A DNA stretch of 64,000 nucleotides from an uncultured Bacteroidia bacterium (GCA_902780455.1 CACZFO010000001.1:186001-250000); one strand, 5' to 3'. Positions 53,273 through 62,999 are shown, counted from the stretch's first letter. Notes: generated by a model from the letters alone, not told the origin. Program-made: numbers and translations.

Positions 53273-53644
53273 TTATTCAGCTGGAGCTTCCTCAACTGCC
53301 TTCTCTACAGCGTCTCCGATAGACTCAGCGGCCTCGTTAAGCTTCTGCTCGTCAACATTCTTCACAACTTCCTTGAAAATGTCAGCAGCAGCCTTCTTTA
53401 CCTTAGGGGCTGTGTAGAACTGGTTAACGCAGATAGAAGCAACAGCAAGAAGTACAGCTACGAAAGCCAAACCCTTGCTCTTCTTGTTGCCAAAGCAACC
53501 GATCAGACCAAATACGAGAGCCAGGATTGCAAGAATCCAAGTCAGCCAACCCATCAGAGGAATGAAGCTGAAGATTACAGCAAGAATGCCGAGGATAAAA
53601 CCGGTAATTCCGAGTCCGTTTCCTTTTTTTGCAGTTTCTGTCAT
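53273..53644 (-). CDS. Small DUF4190-like membrane protein with C-terminal amphipathic tail
   Basis: 123 residues. Two to three hydrophobic segments (about 12-50 and 55-80) with KKGNGLGITGFILGILAVIF at the start, paralogous to the gene at 50498-50758. A charged helical tail (about 82-123: KVKKAAADIFKEVVKNVDEQKLNEA..) is extra. Function unknown. Monocistronic, strong promoter (TATATTTG at 53721-53728 with TTG 20 bases further upstream), leader of ~70 bases with the shared motif. Confidence 0.8.
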   Translation of the reverse strand: MTETAKKGNGLGITGFILGILAVIFSFIPLMGWLTWILAILALVFGLIGCFGNKKSKGLAFVAVLLAVASICVNQFYTAPKVKKAAADIFKEVVKNVDEQKLNEAAESIGDAVEKAVEEAPAE

Positions 53645-53660
53645 AGTTTTTTAGGCACTG

Positions 53661-53678
53661 GTTTGTGTCGTGCGCAAC
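53661..53678 (-). promoter_or_regulatory. Leader motif shared by two paralogous genes, copy 2
   Basis: Minus-strand GTTGCGCACGACACAAAC, 17 bases before the start codon, within the predicted leader. Confidence 0.7.
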
Positions 53679-53720
53679 CTTATGTTAAACTTGATTGAGT
53701 TGTCTTGTTCACAAACAATG

Positions 53721-53728
53721 CAAATATA
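53721..53728 (-). promoter_or_regulatory. -7 box TATATTTG of the gene at 53273-53644
   Basis: A minus-strand TAnnTTTG match with a TTG element 20 bases upstream, the expected Bacteroidota spacing. Confidence 0.65.
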
Positions 53729-53800
53729 ACAAAATGGAATAATAAGTGCAACACTTTTGGCAGCATATTTGGGCAAATTTTTTTCTGCGACAGGCATGAA

Positions 53801-54820
53801 TTATTTGTTCCGGTTTACCAAAGTGGAAGCAAATTGTTCCATACGGCTTACATTCTGCTGGCTGAACCCTGAGTTCCTGAGAGAATCCAAAGCGTCAGAA
53901 TAATAATCGTTTATTGCTTGTTGAGCCAGGGTATCTACATCTAAACTCCGGTAGAAGGCCTTTACGGCGTCTATCTTTTTCTGACCTTCAGAGGCATCCA
54001 GGGCAAGCAGGGAATCCAGATGCTGAAGTTCCTGCGGGCGTGAACCGTTGTTTTCGGCAATTTCCTTACACTTCACAAGCAGCCAGGTTTTCTTGTTGTT
54101 GAGAATGTCTCCTCCTATCTTCTTTCCGAATACCTTTTCATCGCCGAAGCTGTCCAGCCAGTCGTCCTGGATCTGGAAGGCTATGCCAAGCTTGTAGCCG
54201 AAATCGTAGAGGCTTCTGCATGTGCTGTCATCCGCCCCGGCAATAACGGCTCCCAAAGCTGCAGAGCAGGCCAGGAGGACGCTGGTCTTGAGGCCGATCA
54301 TATTGATGTATTCGTTGAGGGAAACGTCGTTACGGGTTTCAAAGTCCATGTCCAGCTGCTGTCCTTCGCATACTTCTACCGTTGTCCTTGAAAAAAGTTC
54401 AAGAGCCTTGTGGAGATGTTCTTTTGGAGCCTTAGCGAGCATGCGGAACGCCCACAGTCCCATGGTGTCTCCGGAGAGGATGGCTATGTTCTGGTCCCAT
54501 TTGCGGTAAACGGTAGGAACTCCGCGCCGTATGTCGGCATTGTCCATGATGTCGTCATGGATGAGGGTGAAGTTGTGGAAGACTTCCAGGGCAAGGGCCG
54601 GAGTGAGTATGTGCTCACCGATATCGTCGCTGAAAAGATTGTAGGAGAGCAGGCAGAGTCTGGGCCTGAGTCTCTTGCCGCCCATGTCCATCATATATTG
54701 GAGAGGGGCGTACAGCCTTGACGGTTCTTCCGGCCATTTCAGTTCTGCAACTTTGTTGTCTATGAGTTTGTAAAGCTGTTCCAGGCTTAGCATGTCAAAT
54801 GATTGTTTTGTTTCAGGCAT
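53801..54820 (-). CDS. Polyprenyl (isoprenyl) diphosphate synthase
   Basis: 339 residues. Head-to-tail prenyl transferase that condenses isopentenyl diphosphate onto allylic diphosphates. First Asp-rich motif is DDIMDNADIRRG (about 94-105), second is QDDWLD (about 218-223); GGKRLRPRL near 48 binds diphosphate. The chain length of product cannot be read with certainty; Bacteroidota enzymes at this position are annotated variously as geranylgeranyl- or octaprenyl-synthase. In-frame ATG at 54793 (MLSLEQLY) is an alternative start. Divergent from rsgA. Confidence 0.9.
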   Translation of the reverse strand: MPETKQSFDMLSLEQLYKLIDNKVAELKWPEEPSRLYAPLQYMMDMGGKRLRPRLCLLSYNLFSDDIGEHILTPALALEVFHNFTLIHDDIMDNADIRRGVPTVYRKWDQNIAILSGDTMGLWAFRMLAKAPKEHLHKALELFSRTTVEVCEGQQLDMDFETRNDVSLNEYINMIGLKTSVLLACSAALGAVIAGADDSTCRSLYDFGYKLGIAFQIQDDWLDSFGDEKVFGKKIGGDILNNKKTWLLVKCKEIAENNGSRPQELQHLDSLLALDASEGQKKIDAVKAFYRSLDVDTLAQQAINDYYSDALDSLRNSGFSQQNVSRMEQFASTLVNRNK

Positions 54821-54910
54821 CTAAGGTACAATCATTTTTGTGAAAAAGCATCAGTGTCAGCAGTTGGTCTCCGGATGAAGATTTGTTGAGGTATTTTCAA
54901 AGCAGATTCT

Positions 54911-54918
54911 TAACTTTG
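54911..54918 (+). promoter_or_regulatory. -7 box TAACTTTG of the rsgA operon
   Basis: A TAnnTTTG match 35 bases before ATG 54954; a TTTG at 54882-54885 is a somewhat distant -33 candidate. Confidence 0.55.
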
Positions 54919-54953
54919 AGGCTCTGAACATCTGAAATGAGTTTCCGTACATC

Positions 54954-56027
54954 ATGAAGGAGAAAAAAGGAAATATGAACGTGAACGCCGCTCCAGGAGA
55001 ACGGCCCAGACTTTATGGAACGGCCGTGGTGGTCAAGCATACCGGCAGCCATTATCTGCTGAGCCGGCTTCCGCAGTGGAATCCGTTCATGGCGGTGGTA
55101 AGGGGAAAGCTCCGTCTGAGCGGCACCTCTTCCACCAATCCGATTGCTGTGGGAGACGTCGTGGATTTTGAGGGTGACAGCTCCAACGGCTTCACCATCA
55201 CCAAGATTCACGACAGGGTAAACTGCATAGTCAGACGCTCTACCAACCTCTCTCGTCAGAATCACGTCATTGCGGCAAACATAGACCGGGTGTTCCTTGT
55301 GGTAACGCTCAGGGATCCTGAGATAAAGCTGCAGTTCGTGGACCGTTTCCTTGTTACATGCGAGGCTTACGGAGTTCCGGTTACCATTATTCTGAACAAG
55401 GCGGATCTGTATCGCGGAGAAGAAAAGCCGTCAGGCTGCAGCGAACCGGATTCTTCGGGGGTTTCTGACAGGGCTTATGGAACACTCGCAGATGAGGAAC
55501 TTGCCCAGATGGCAGCCGGATTCATGCAGATTTATTCCAATGCCGGATACGAGGTTCTGGAAACGTCTGTCAAAACCGGGTACAACATCTCCCGCCTGAA
55601 AAATCTGTGCAAAGGCAAGGTGGTGCTTTTCAGCGGCCAGAGCGGAGTGGGCAAGAGTTCCCTTGTAAACGCGCTGGACCCTTCGCTCAACCTCAGGACA
55701 GCGGAAATATCCCAGGCTCATCTTCAGGGCCGCCATACCACGACCTTCTATGAAATGCACCCGCTTTCATGCGGAGGCTTTGTGGTGGATACACCGGGCA
55801 TCAGGGGTTTCGGGCTGGTGGATTTTTCAAAGGAAGAACTGAGCAACTACTTTCCGGAAATGCTGAAGATAGAAGATGAATGCCGTTTTGTTCCGTGCAC
55901 GCATACCCACGAGCCAGGTTGTGCCGTAAAGGAGGCAGTGGAGAGGGGAGATATTTCTCCTCTGCGATACGAATCCTACCTGGCCATGCTGGAGGACGAC
56001 GGTAAGTACCGGGAAGGAGATGACTAG
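54954..56027 (+). CDS. rsgA: Ribosome small-subunit-dependent GTPase RsgA
   Basis: 357 residues. Circularly permuted GTPase that checks 30S maturation. An OB-fold N-terminus is followed by NKADLY (G4, about 145), the P loop GQSGVGKS (228-235) and DTPGIRGFGL (G3). The zinc motif is CRFVPCTHTHEPGCAVKEAV near 305-325. An extra Ser/Gly/Glu loop (PSGCSEPDSSGVSDRAYG) lies just after NKADLY. The start MKEKKGNMNVN may be preceded by the real start further in, at about 54975. Followed by an overlapping MATE gene. Confidence 0.96.
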   Translation: MKEKKGNMNVNAAPGERPRLYGTAVVVKHTGSHYLLSRLPQWNPFMAVVRGKLRLSGTSSTNPIAVGDVVDFEGDSSNGFTITKIHDRVNCIVRRSTNLSRQNHVIAANIDRVFLVVTLRDPEIKLQFVDRFLVTCEAYGVPVTIILNKADLYRGEEKPSGCSEPDSSGVSDRAYGTLADEELAQMAAGFMQIYSNAGYEVLETSVKTGYNISRLKNLCKGKVVLFSGQSGVGKSSLVNALDPSLNLRTAEISQAHLQGRHTTTFYEMHPLSCGGFVVDTPGIRGFGLVDFSKEELSNYFPEMLKIEDECRFVPCTHTHEPGCAVKEAVERGDISPLRYESYLAMLEDDGKYREGDD

Positions 56028-57378
56028 TTGCACCTGTATGCAAGAATCTTTGCTAAGACATATTAACCGCAAGGTGCTCAAGCTGGCCGTACCAAGCATA
56101 CTGGCCAACATCACCGTTCCTCTGGTGGGAATGGTGGACGTTGGCGTTTCCGGCCATATAGGGGATGCGGTGGCAATAGGCGGCATGGCTATCTCCACCA
56201 TGCTGTTTGACCTGCTGTACTGGAACATGGGCTTCCTGCGGGTTGGAACCGGGGGCATGATAGCCCAGGCCCTTGGAAGGAGAGACCTGGCCGGAGTGAT
56301 GAAGGTGTTTGCCCAGGGTATAGGAACGGCTCTTTCCATAGCTCTTATAATATTTGCCATACAGTATCTGTACATAGACATAGCCCTCGGCTTCATACAG
56401 TGTTCGCCGGAGGTTGCCGACTATGCCCGCCAGTATTACTTCATCAGGATATGGGCGGCGCCTGCAACACTCTCTCTGTTTGTATTCAAAGGATTCTTCA
56501 TAGGAATGCAGAATGCCATAAGCCCCATGGCGGCGGATATCACGGTCAATGTTGCCAATCTGGTCCTGAGCCTTCTGTTTGCCGTCAAGATGGGACTGGG
56601 TTTCAAGGGGATAGCGTGGGCCGTATTTACGGCTCAGTACACGGGCCTGCTTCTGTGCATCGTACTGCTGCTGATATACTACCGCAAGCTGTTCAAATAT
56701 GTGGATATAAAGAAATCGCTGAGGCTGAAGGATATGGGTAAGTTCTTCTCTGTCAACGGCAACCTGTTTGTAAGGAGCGTGTGCTTTTTGTTCATATACG
56801 TGGGCTTTACATCGCTGAGCGCAAAATACGGCGACACGCAGCTTGCCGTCGGTACCATAATCATGAAGCTGATGATGCTGTTTTCATTTTTCATCGATGG
56901 TTTTGCCTATGCAGGGGAGGCGCTGGCAGGAAGGTATATCGGCGCCAGGGATTCTGTGGGGCTGCATGCCACGGTAAAGGTGATTTTCCGCTGGTGCCTT
57001 TGGATAGCTGCGGTTTCCACCGTGGTATATGTTGCATCCGGAAAGCAGATGGTGATGATCATGACAGACAAGACAGATGTCATAGAAGCCTCGCTGCCTT
57101 ATCTGGTATGGCTGTGGCTGATGCCGGCGCTTTCTACGTCGGCCTTTGTATGGGACGGAATCTATGTGGGAGCCACCGCCACCAAATGGATCATGTGGGG
57201 AATGATCCTGGCTGCGGCGTCTTTCTTTGCGGCATACTATGCCCTGGAATCCATGCTTGGTATCCAGGCCCTGTATGTAGCTTATATGGTGCATGTTACG
57301 GTGCGCAGCATCTGGATGTACGGCATGCGCAGGAAGGCAATATACTCAAAAGTATCTGAGGAGTTGAATTATGCATGA
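56020..57378 (+). CDS. MATE-family efflux transporter
   Basis: 452 residues with 12 hydrophobic segments in two similar halves (VPSILANITVPLVGMVDVGVSG near residue 24; FLFIYVGFTSLSAKYG and beyond in the second half). Exports organic cations or drugs with Na+ or H+. It overlaps rsgA by 8 bases (ATG 56020) or begins at ATG 56038 (MQESLLRHINRK), which reads more like a MATE N-terminus. Overlaps the next gene by 8 bases. Confidence 0.92.
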   Translation: MTSCTCMQESLLRHINRKVLKLAVPSILANITVPLVGMVDVGVSGHIGDAVAIGGMAISTMLFDLLYWNMGFLRVGTGGMIAQALGRRDLAGVMKVFAQGIGTALSIALIIFAIQYLYIDIALGFIQCSPEVADYARQYYFIRIWAAPATLSLFVFKGFFIGMQNAISPMAADITVNVANLVLSLLFAVKMGLGFKGIAWAVFTAQYTGLLLCIVLLLIYYRKLFKYVDIKKSLRLKDMGKFFSVNGNLFVRSVCFLFIYVGFTSLSAKYGDTQLAVGTIIMKLMMLFSFFIDGFAYAGEALAGRYIGARDSVGLHATVKVIFRWCLWIAAVSTVVYVASGKQMVMIMTDKTDVIEASLPYLVWLWLMPALSTSAFVWDGIYVGATATKWIMWGMILAAASFFAAYYALESMLGIQALYVAYMVHVTVRSIWMYGMRRKAIYSKVSEELNYA

Positions 57379-59101
57379 ATCGTGGATAAATAATCTTTTC
57401 TTTGGAAGCGGGGTGGCCCATTCGCTGCTGATTATCGCGATTGTGATAGCGGCAGGAGTGGTTATAGGCCACTTCAAGGTCAAGGGCCTTACCCTTGGTA
57501 CGACATGGGTTCTTTTCGTTGGAATCATTGCCTCTCACTTTGGACTGAGGGCCGATCCTGCTGTTCTGTCTTTTGTCAAGGACTTCGGTCTCATTCTCTT
57601 TGTATATGCCATAGGCCTGTCGGTCGGACCTAACTTCTTCTCCTCTTTCAAGAAAGGAGGTTTGGCGCTTAACGGATGGGCGGCCCTGATTGTAGCCGGA
57701 GCCTGCCTTTGCGCCTATATAATTCACGAGGTTACCGGAACCCCGCTCCTTACCATGGTGGGAGTGATGCAGGGTGCGGTTACCAATACTCCGGGTCTTG
57801 GAGCGGCCCAGCAGACGGTTACGGATGTTCTCGGCCAAGCCGCCGCTCAGGGTATGGCTGACTCAGGTGCGGCCTCAGCCGGATCTTTGGTTGAAGACCT
57901 GAGCACCGGATACGCCGTTGCCTATCCGCTGGGAGTTGTGGGCATAATCCTCTCCATGTTGCTCCTGAGGTTCATCTTCAGGATAAACGTAAAGACGGAG
58001 GGCCAGAAACTGGATGCAAAGGATGCTTCCAAGATCGCCCAGCCCCAGGTGCTCACCTTTGAGATTGTTTCCGGCTGCAAGGCTGACGGGGTTTCAGTCC
58101 TGGACCTTCACGGCAGTTGCGGTTTCAACTTCGTGCTCTCCAGGCTGAGGAAAAAAGACCTGAGCGTTGAGATTCCGTCTTCCAAGACGGTCCTGAATGC
58201 AGGAGACCGGGTGAGGGCCGTGGTTTCAAAGAAAGATTTCAGCAAGGCCGTCCGGATTTTCGGAAAGGTCATCGAAAATATGGGAGAGCAGGACTGGAAT
58301 GTCCTGGACAAGGACCTCATAGCCCGCAGGGTTTATGTTACAAAGAGGAACGTAGACGGCAGGAACCTTGAGGACCTTGCCATCCGCAGAGACTACGGCG
58401 TAAGCATAACCAGGATCCTGCGTACCGGCATTGAGATTGTTCCGATGCCGAATACAGAAATCTTCGTAGGCGACGTGCTGGTTGCGGTAGGAAGCCATGA
58501 AGATGTAGAAAAAGTGGCGCGTCTGCTGGGCAATTCGCAGAAGAAACTCTACGCCCCGCGCATAGCTCCGATATTTTTCGGAATAGCTTTGGGTATACTG
58601 CTGGGCAGTCTTCCAATCCATATCCCGGGGATGCCTCAGGCCGTGAAACTGGGTCTTGCCGGCGGACCGCTGATAGTTGCCATATTGCTGAGCTACTTCG
58701 GCCACAGGATCGGCTTTGAAACCTATACGACTCAGAGCGCCAACCTCATGCTGCGTGAGATGGGGCTCTGCCTGTTCCTCGCCGCCGTTGGTCTGGGAGC
58801 CGGGGAGAACTTTGCCCAGACCCTCTCGGATGGAGGTTACAGGTATGTGCTCTACGGATTCCTGATTACAGTACTGCCTCTTCTGGCCGTGGGGATTCTT
58901 GCAAGGATCGTATCCGGTACAAACTACCTGACCCTGATGGGTCTTGTTGCCGGCAGCACAACGGATCCGCCGGCCCTGGCCTTTGCCTCTGAAACGTCGG
59001 GTAACAGCTATGCCGCCATAGGCTATGCTACGGTATATCCTCTTTCCATGTTCCTCAGGGTGGTGGCCGCCCAGGTCCTTACCCTGCTGGCCCTGTCCTG
59101 A
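57371..59101 (+). CDS. AspT/YidE-type putative transporter with two RCK-C (TrkA-C) domains
   Basis: 576 residues. Two membrane halves (about 15-205 and 400-576), each with the family block: GVMQGAVTNTPGLGAAQQ in the first, GLVAGSTTDPPALAFASE in the second. Between them lie two TrkA-C domains (about 215-390). The family includes the aspartate:alanine antiporter AspT and the YidE/YbjL group, whose substrates are unknown. Last gene of rsgA-MATE-AspT operon. Confidence 0.9.
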   Translation: MHESWINNLFFGSGVAHSLLIIAIVIAAGVVIGHFKVKGLTLGTTWVLFVGIIASHFGLRADPAVLSFVKDFGLILFVYAIGLSVGPNFFSSFKKGGLALNGWAALIVAGACLCAYIIHEVTGTPLLTMVGVMQGAVTNTPGLGAAQQTVTDVLGQAAAQGMADSGAASAGSLVEDLSTGYAVAYPLGVVGIILSMLLLRFIFRINVKTEGQKLDAKDASKIAQPQVLTFEIVSGCKADGVSVLDLHGSCGFNFVLSRLRKKDLSVEIPSSKTVLNAGDRVRAVVSKKDFSKAVRIFGKVIENMGEQDWNVLDKDLIARRVYVTKRNVDGRNLEDLAIRRDYGVSITRILRTGIEIVPMPNTEIFVGDVLVAVGSHEDVEKVARLLGNSQKKLYAPRIAPIFFGIALGILLGSLPIHIPGMPQAVKLGLAGGPLIVAILLSYFGHRIGFETYTTQSANLMLREMGLCLFLAAVGLGAGENFAQTLSDGGYRYVLYGFLITVLPLLAVGILARIVSGTNYLTLMGLVAGSTTDPPALAFASETSGNSYAAIGYATVYPLSMFLRVVAAQVLTLLALS

Positions 59102-59253
59102 TCCGGCATGCTGGCCCTGTCCTGAAGCCCTGAGAAGTCCCAGTCATCCATCTCAGCCTCTGGTTGGTGCCCCCGGATACCTGTCCTTATATCCTTGTCA
59201 TGAATGTTGAAAACTTCTTTATGTTTTCTTAATCGCGATAAAGATTCTTTACC

Positions 59254-59261
59254 TATATTTG
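59254..59261 (+). promoter_or_regulatory. -7 box TATATTTG of pyrBI
   Basis: A TAnnTTTG match 23 bases before ATG 59284. No attenuator-like pyrimidine-rich leader of the enterobacterial kind is seen. Confidence 0.6.
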
Positions 59262-59283
59262 TAGGCGATAAAACATAAACAAT

Positions 59284-60192
59284 ATGCAGAATCGCAACTT
59301 GGTATCGATCTCAGACCTTACAAAGGATGAGATATTAGCATTGCTCAAGCGTGCTAAGGAATTTGAAAAGAACCCCAACCAACACATTTTAGACGGCAAG
59401 GTTGTGGGTTCTTTATTTTTTGAACCATCCACCCGTACCAGACTCAGCTTTGAAACGGCTGTGAACCGTCTGGGAGGTCGTGTAATTGGCTTCAGCGACG
59501 CAAGGACAAGCAGCCAGTCCAAGGGTGAGACCCTTAAGGACACCATAATGATGGTTGCCAACTATGCAGACCTGATCGTGATGCGTCATCCTCTCGAGGG
59601 AGCCGCCCGCTACGCCAGCGAAATCTCCAAGGTACCTGTCGTAAATGCGGGAGACGGCAGCAACCAGCATCCATCTCAGACCATGCTTGACCTGTACACC
59701 ATCTACCAGACCCAGGGAACCCTGGAGAATCTTACGATTACCATGGTGGGAGACCTCAAGTACGGCCGTACCGTTCATTCTCTGCTTGAGGCGATGCACT
59801 TCTTCAACCCTAAGTTCATCTTTGTAGCATGTGACGAGCTCAAGATGCCTGAGCAGTACAAGGAATACTGCAAGGAGCTTGGTATTGAATACGAGGAGAC
59901 CAGGGAGTTCAACGAAGAGATAATCAACAAGACGGACATCCTGTACATGACCCGCGTACAGAGGGAGCGTTTCTCAGACCTTATGGAATACGAGAGGGTG
60001 AAGAACATCTACACCCTGACAGCTTCCATGCTCAAGGGCTGCAAGCCAAACCTGCGCGTTCTGCATCCTCTGCCAAGGGTAACTGAGATTGCCCAGGATG
60101 TGGACAACACTCCTCAGGCCTATTATTTTGAGCAGGCTCTCAACGGCCTGTACACCCGTGAAGCCATTATCTGCAGGGCACTTGGACTGTAA
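59284..60192 (+). CDS. pyrB: Aspartate carbamoyltransferase, catalytic subunit
   Basis: 302 residues. Second step of pyrimidine synthesis: carbamoyl phosphate plus aspartate to carbamoyl aspartate. Carbamoyl-phosphate motif STRTRLSFE (about 50-58), HPSQTMLD (about 130), [13 protein letters not shown] (about 260). Normal length; first of the pyrBI pair. Confidence 0.98.
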   Translation: MQNRNLVSISDLTKDEILALLKRAKEFEKNPNQHILDGKVVGSLFFEPSTRTRLSFETAVNRLGGRVIGFSDARTSSQSKGETLKDTIMMVANYADLIVMRHPLEGAARYASEISKVPVVNAGDGSNQHPSQTMLDLYTIYQTQGTLENLTITMVGDLKYGRTVHSLLEAMHFFNPKFIFVACDELKMPEQYKEYCKELGIEYEETREFNEEIINKTDILYMTRVQRERFSDLMEYERVKNIYTLTASMLKGCKPNLRVLHPLPRVTEIAQDVDNTPQAYYFEQALNGLYTREAIICRALGL

Positions 60193-60282
60193 AACGGATC
60201 AGGCCCGTAGGCTGGATTATCATTCCGGAAACGTGGCTTGGTCATGACCTTTAGATATAGAAAACGTTAAACCGTAGAAACA

Positions 60283-60747
60283 ATGACTATTGAAACTAAA
60301 AAAGAACTTGCCGTAGCTGCCCTGCAGAACGGTATCGTTATAGACCATATCCCTTGCAATTCTCTCTTCAAGGTTGTGAACATCCTGGGCATCCAGAACA
60401 TGGAGAACGGGGTCTTCATCGGAAACAACCTTTCAAGCCGCAGCATGGGCCGCAAGGGCCTGATAAAGATCGCGGACATAAATCTGCCTAAAGAGACGCT
60501 CAACCGTATTGCCGTAGTTGCTCCAAACGCCGTAATCAACATCATCAAGGACTATGCGGTGGTAGACAAGCACAAGGTAGAACTGCCTGAAGACCTGGTA
60601 GATATCATAAAGTGCAACAACCCTAAGTGCATAAGCAACAACGAGCCTATGGCAACTCACTTCCATGTGATTGACGAAGAGGCCAACCATTTCAAGTGCC
60701 GCTATTGCGAGAGGATCGTTGCCCGCGAGGAAGTTGTACTCAAGTAA
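60283..60747 (+). CDS. pyrI: Aspartate carbamoyltransferase, regulatory subunit
   Basis: 154 residues. Binds CTP/ATP and the catalytic trimers in the 2c3:3r2 holoenzyme. All four zinc cysteines are present: C111, C116, C139, C142. The N-terminal allosteric domain has GIVIDHIP and NVLSSRSMGRKGLIKI-like strands. 90 bases after pyrB, followed by a terminator. Confidence 0.97.
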   Translation: MTIETKKELAVAALQNGIVIDHIPCNSLFKVVNILGIQNMENGVFIGNNLSSRSMGRKGLIKIADINLPKETLNRIAVVAPNAVINIIKDYAVVDKHKVELPEDLVDIIKCNNPKCISNNEPMATHFHVIDEEANHFKCRYCERIVAREEVVLK

Positions 60748-60788
60748 AAGTCCTGCCACAGACCAGGCTTTTCATAAGCACGAAAGAA

Positions 60789-60824
60789 AGCGTCCCCGTC
60801 ACCAGGCGGGGATGCTTTTTTTTT
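60789..60824 (+). terminator. Terminator of pyrBI
   Basis: AGCGTCCCCG (60789-60798) pairs with CGGGGATGCT (60807-60816) and nine or more T follow. Confidence 0.9.
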
Positions 60825-60903
60825 GCTGAAGCGTGGCTATCGACACAGGGAATGGGACGTTGGGAAAGGGACGTTGGGCACGTTTAATTAAATTTTCATA
60901 GGA

Positions 60904-60937
60904 TTTGTGGGAATTATCGTTAAATATTATATCTTTG
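60904..60937 (+). promoter_or_regulatory. Promoter of argF: -33 TTTG and -7 TATCTTTG
   Basis: TTTG at 60904-60907 and TATCTTTG at 60930-60937, 22 bases apart, the Bacteroidota arrangement. The ATG is 40 bases downstream. Confidence 0.65.
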
Positions 60938-60977
60938 TCGGCGATACGATAAATATTCATTAAGAAAATATATTTTT

Positions 60978-61970
60978 ATGCCAAGAAGTTTATCCGGTAG
61001 AAGTTTCCTCAAGCTGTTGGACTTCACCACCGAAGAAATTCAATATCTCTTGAAACTCTCAGAAGATTTCAAGAATCTCAAACGTACTAATACTCCTCAC
61101 AAGTATCTTCAGGGCAAGAACATCGTTCTGCTTTTTGAAAAGACTTCCACTCGTACCCGTTGCTCTTTTGAGGTAGCCGGCAACGACCTTGGAATGGGTG
61201 TTACCTACCTTGATCCTAACTCATCGCAGATGGGCAAGAAGGAATCTCTGGAAGATACTGCAAAGGTTCTGGGCAGGATGTATGACGGTATCGAGTACCG
61301 CGGCTTTGACCAGAAGATCGTTGAGGATCTTGCCAAGTATGCAGGTGTTCCTGTATGGAACGGTCTGACAACTGATTTCCATCCGACACAGATGCTTGCA
61401 GACGTTCTCACAATCAAGGAGAACTTCGGATACTACAAGGGCCTGACAATGGTGTTCATGGGCGATGCCAGAAACAACGTTGCCAATTCTCTCATGGTAG
61501 TTTCTGCAAAACTCGGAATCAACTTTGTAGCCTGCGGTCCTAAGGCCAACATGCCTGCCAAGGAACTGGTTGACACCTGCAAGAAGATTGCAAAGGAGAA
61601 CGGTTGCACCATTACCCTTACCGATGACGTTAAGAAGGGAACCAAGAACGCAGATGTCATCTACACAGACATCTGGGTTTCAATGGGCGAGCCTGCAGAG
61701 CTCTGGGCCGAGAGGATAAAGCTCCTCAAGCCTTACCAGGTAAACGACGCAGTTATGAAGAATGCAAATCCTAACGCCATCTTCATGCATTGCCTTCCTT
61801 CTTTCCACGACCTTGAGACAACGGTCGCCAAGGAAATCTATGAGAAGTTCGGCCTTAAGGAAATGGAGGTTACCGATAAAGTATTCCGCAGCAAGCAGTC
61901 AAAGGTATTTGACGAAGCGGAGAACCGTATGCACACCATCAAGGCTGTGATGTACGCAACACTCAAGTAA
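60978..61970 (+). CDS. argF: Ornithine carbamoyltransferase
   Basis: 330 residues. Motifs [11 protein letters not shown] (about 56-66), FHPTQMLAD (about 136), and HCLPSFHD (about 272) identify ornithine carbamoyltransferase. The sequence follows the ArgF/ArcB type rather than the acetyl- or succinyl-ornithine transcarbamylases that Bacteroides uses for arginine synthesis. Followed by a terminator-like hairpin and carbamate kinase, with ornithine aminotransferase beyond, which points to citrulline/ornithine breakdown (ArcB-like role). No arginine deiminase is in the window. Confidence 0.93.
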   Translation: MPRSLSGRSFLKLLDFTTEEIQYLLKLSEDFKNLKRTNTPHKYLQGKNIVLLFEKTSTRTRCSFEVAGNDLGMGVTYLDPNSSQMGKKESLEDTAKVLGRMYDGIEYRGFDQKIVEDLAKYAGVPVWNGLTTDFHPTQMLADVLTIKENFGYYKGLTMVFMGDARNNVANSLMVVSAKLGINFVACGPKANMPAKELVDTCKKIAKENGCTITLTDDVKKGTKNADVIYTDIWVSMGEPAELWAERIKLLKPYQVNDAVMKNANPNAIFMHCLPSFHDLETTVAKEIYEKFGLKEMEVTDKVFRSKQSKVFDEAENRMHTIKAVMYATLK

Positions 61971-61998
61971 TTAACTGAAACACACAAGATTATCTGAG

Positions 61999-62040
61999 CT
62001 CCCACTCCTTATGGAATGGGAGTTTGGTTTTCTTTTTTTT
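61999..62040 (+). terminator. Terminator-like hairpin between argF and carbamate kinase
   Basis: CTCCCACTCC (61999-62008) pairs with GGAATGGGAG (62013-62022) with one mismatch, followed by a T-rich tract to 62040. It ends 11 bases before ATG 62052, so either read-through feeds the kinase or the hairpin attenuates it. Confidence 0.82.
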
Positions 62041-62051
62041 CTTTAGATGAC

Positions 62052-62999
62052 ATGGGAAAGAGATTAGTAATAGCATTGGGGGGTAACGCTCTTGGGAATA
62101 CGCCTGAGGAGCAACTCAGACTTGTTGAGACAACTGCCTCGGCGATTGTAGACCTGGAGGAGGATGGATATGATGTGGTAGTGGGCCACGGCAACGGTCC
62201 TCAGGTAGGAATGGTGAACCTTGCCTTTGAGTATTCGGCAAATCATGGAGGAAAGGCTCCTTTGATGCCTTTCCCTGAGTGTGGTGCCATGACTCAGGGC
62301 TACATAGGGTATCATCTGCAGCAGGCTATCCAGAGGGAGCATGGCAGGAGGCATATGCCAAGGCCTTGCGCCGCCGTGCTGACGCAGGTTGTGGTGGACC
62401 AGAACGACCCTGCCTTCCAGAATCCTACCAAGCCGATAGGTTCTTTCTACGGCAAGAACGAGGCTGAGGAGATAGCCAGGAAGACGGGATATACCTTTGT
62501 AGAGGATGCCGGAAGGGGATGGCGCCGAGTTGTTCCTTCTCCTATGCCGGTCAAGATAGTTGAGCTTCCTGTAGTAAGGCGTCTTCTGGATGCCCACACT
62601 ACGGTCATCACAGTCGGCGGCGGCGGAATTCCTGTTGTACAGAAGGGCTGGGATGATTTCCATGGTGTTGCCGCCGTGATTGACAAGGACCGGGCCTGCG
62701 CAAAGCTTGCCATAGACCTGAAGGCCGACATGCTGGTGATCCTGACTGCGGTTGAAAAGGTTTCAATCAATTTCAATCAGCCAAACCAGTACGACCTGGA
62801 TTCCATGAACCTTGAGGAAGCCAGGCAATTCATCGCTGAGGGACAGTTTGCACCCGGCAGCATGCTTCCAAAGATTGAGTCGTGCGTGAACTTCCTTGAG
62901 AAGAGACCTTCCGGAATGGCTCTTATAACTTCTTTGGAAAAGGCACGTGAGGCTCTGTGGGGCAAGACAGGAACGATAATCGTTTCCCGCAAGAAGTAA
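62052..62999 (+). CDS. arcC: Carbamate kinase
   Basis: 315 residues from ATG 62052 (MGKRLVIALGGNALG); an in-frame start at 62016 falls inside the terminator hairpin and is rejected. Makes ATP from carbamoyl phosphate. Blocks: GGNALG (~9-14), GHGNGPQVG (~47-55), VVTVGGGGIPV-type segment (VITVGGGGIPVV), DKDRACAKLAIDLKADMLVILTAVEKV, and GSMLPKIESCVNFLE. Downstream of argF, upstream of convergent rocD. Confidence 0.95.
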   Translation: MGKRLVIALGGNALGNTPEEQLRLVETTASAIVDLEEDGYDVVVGHGNGPQVGMVNLAFEYSANHGGKAPLMPFPECGAMTQGYIGYHLQQAIQREHGRRHMPRPCAAVLTQVVVDQNDPAFQNPTKPIGSFYGKNEAEEIARKTGYTFVEDAGRGWRRVVPSPMPVKIVELPVVRRLLDAHTTVITVGGGGIPVVQKGWDDFHGVAAVIDKDRACAKLAIDLKADMLVILTAVEKVSINFNQPNQYDLDSMNLEEARQFIAEGQFAPGSMLPKIESCVNFLEKRPSGMALITSLEKAREALWGKTGTIIVSRKK

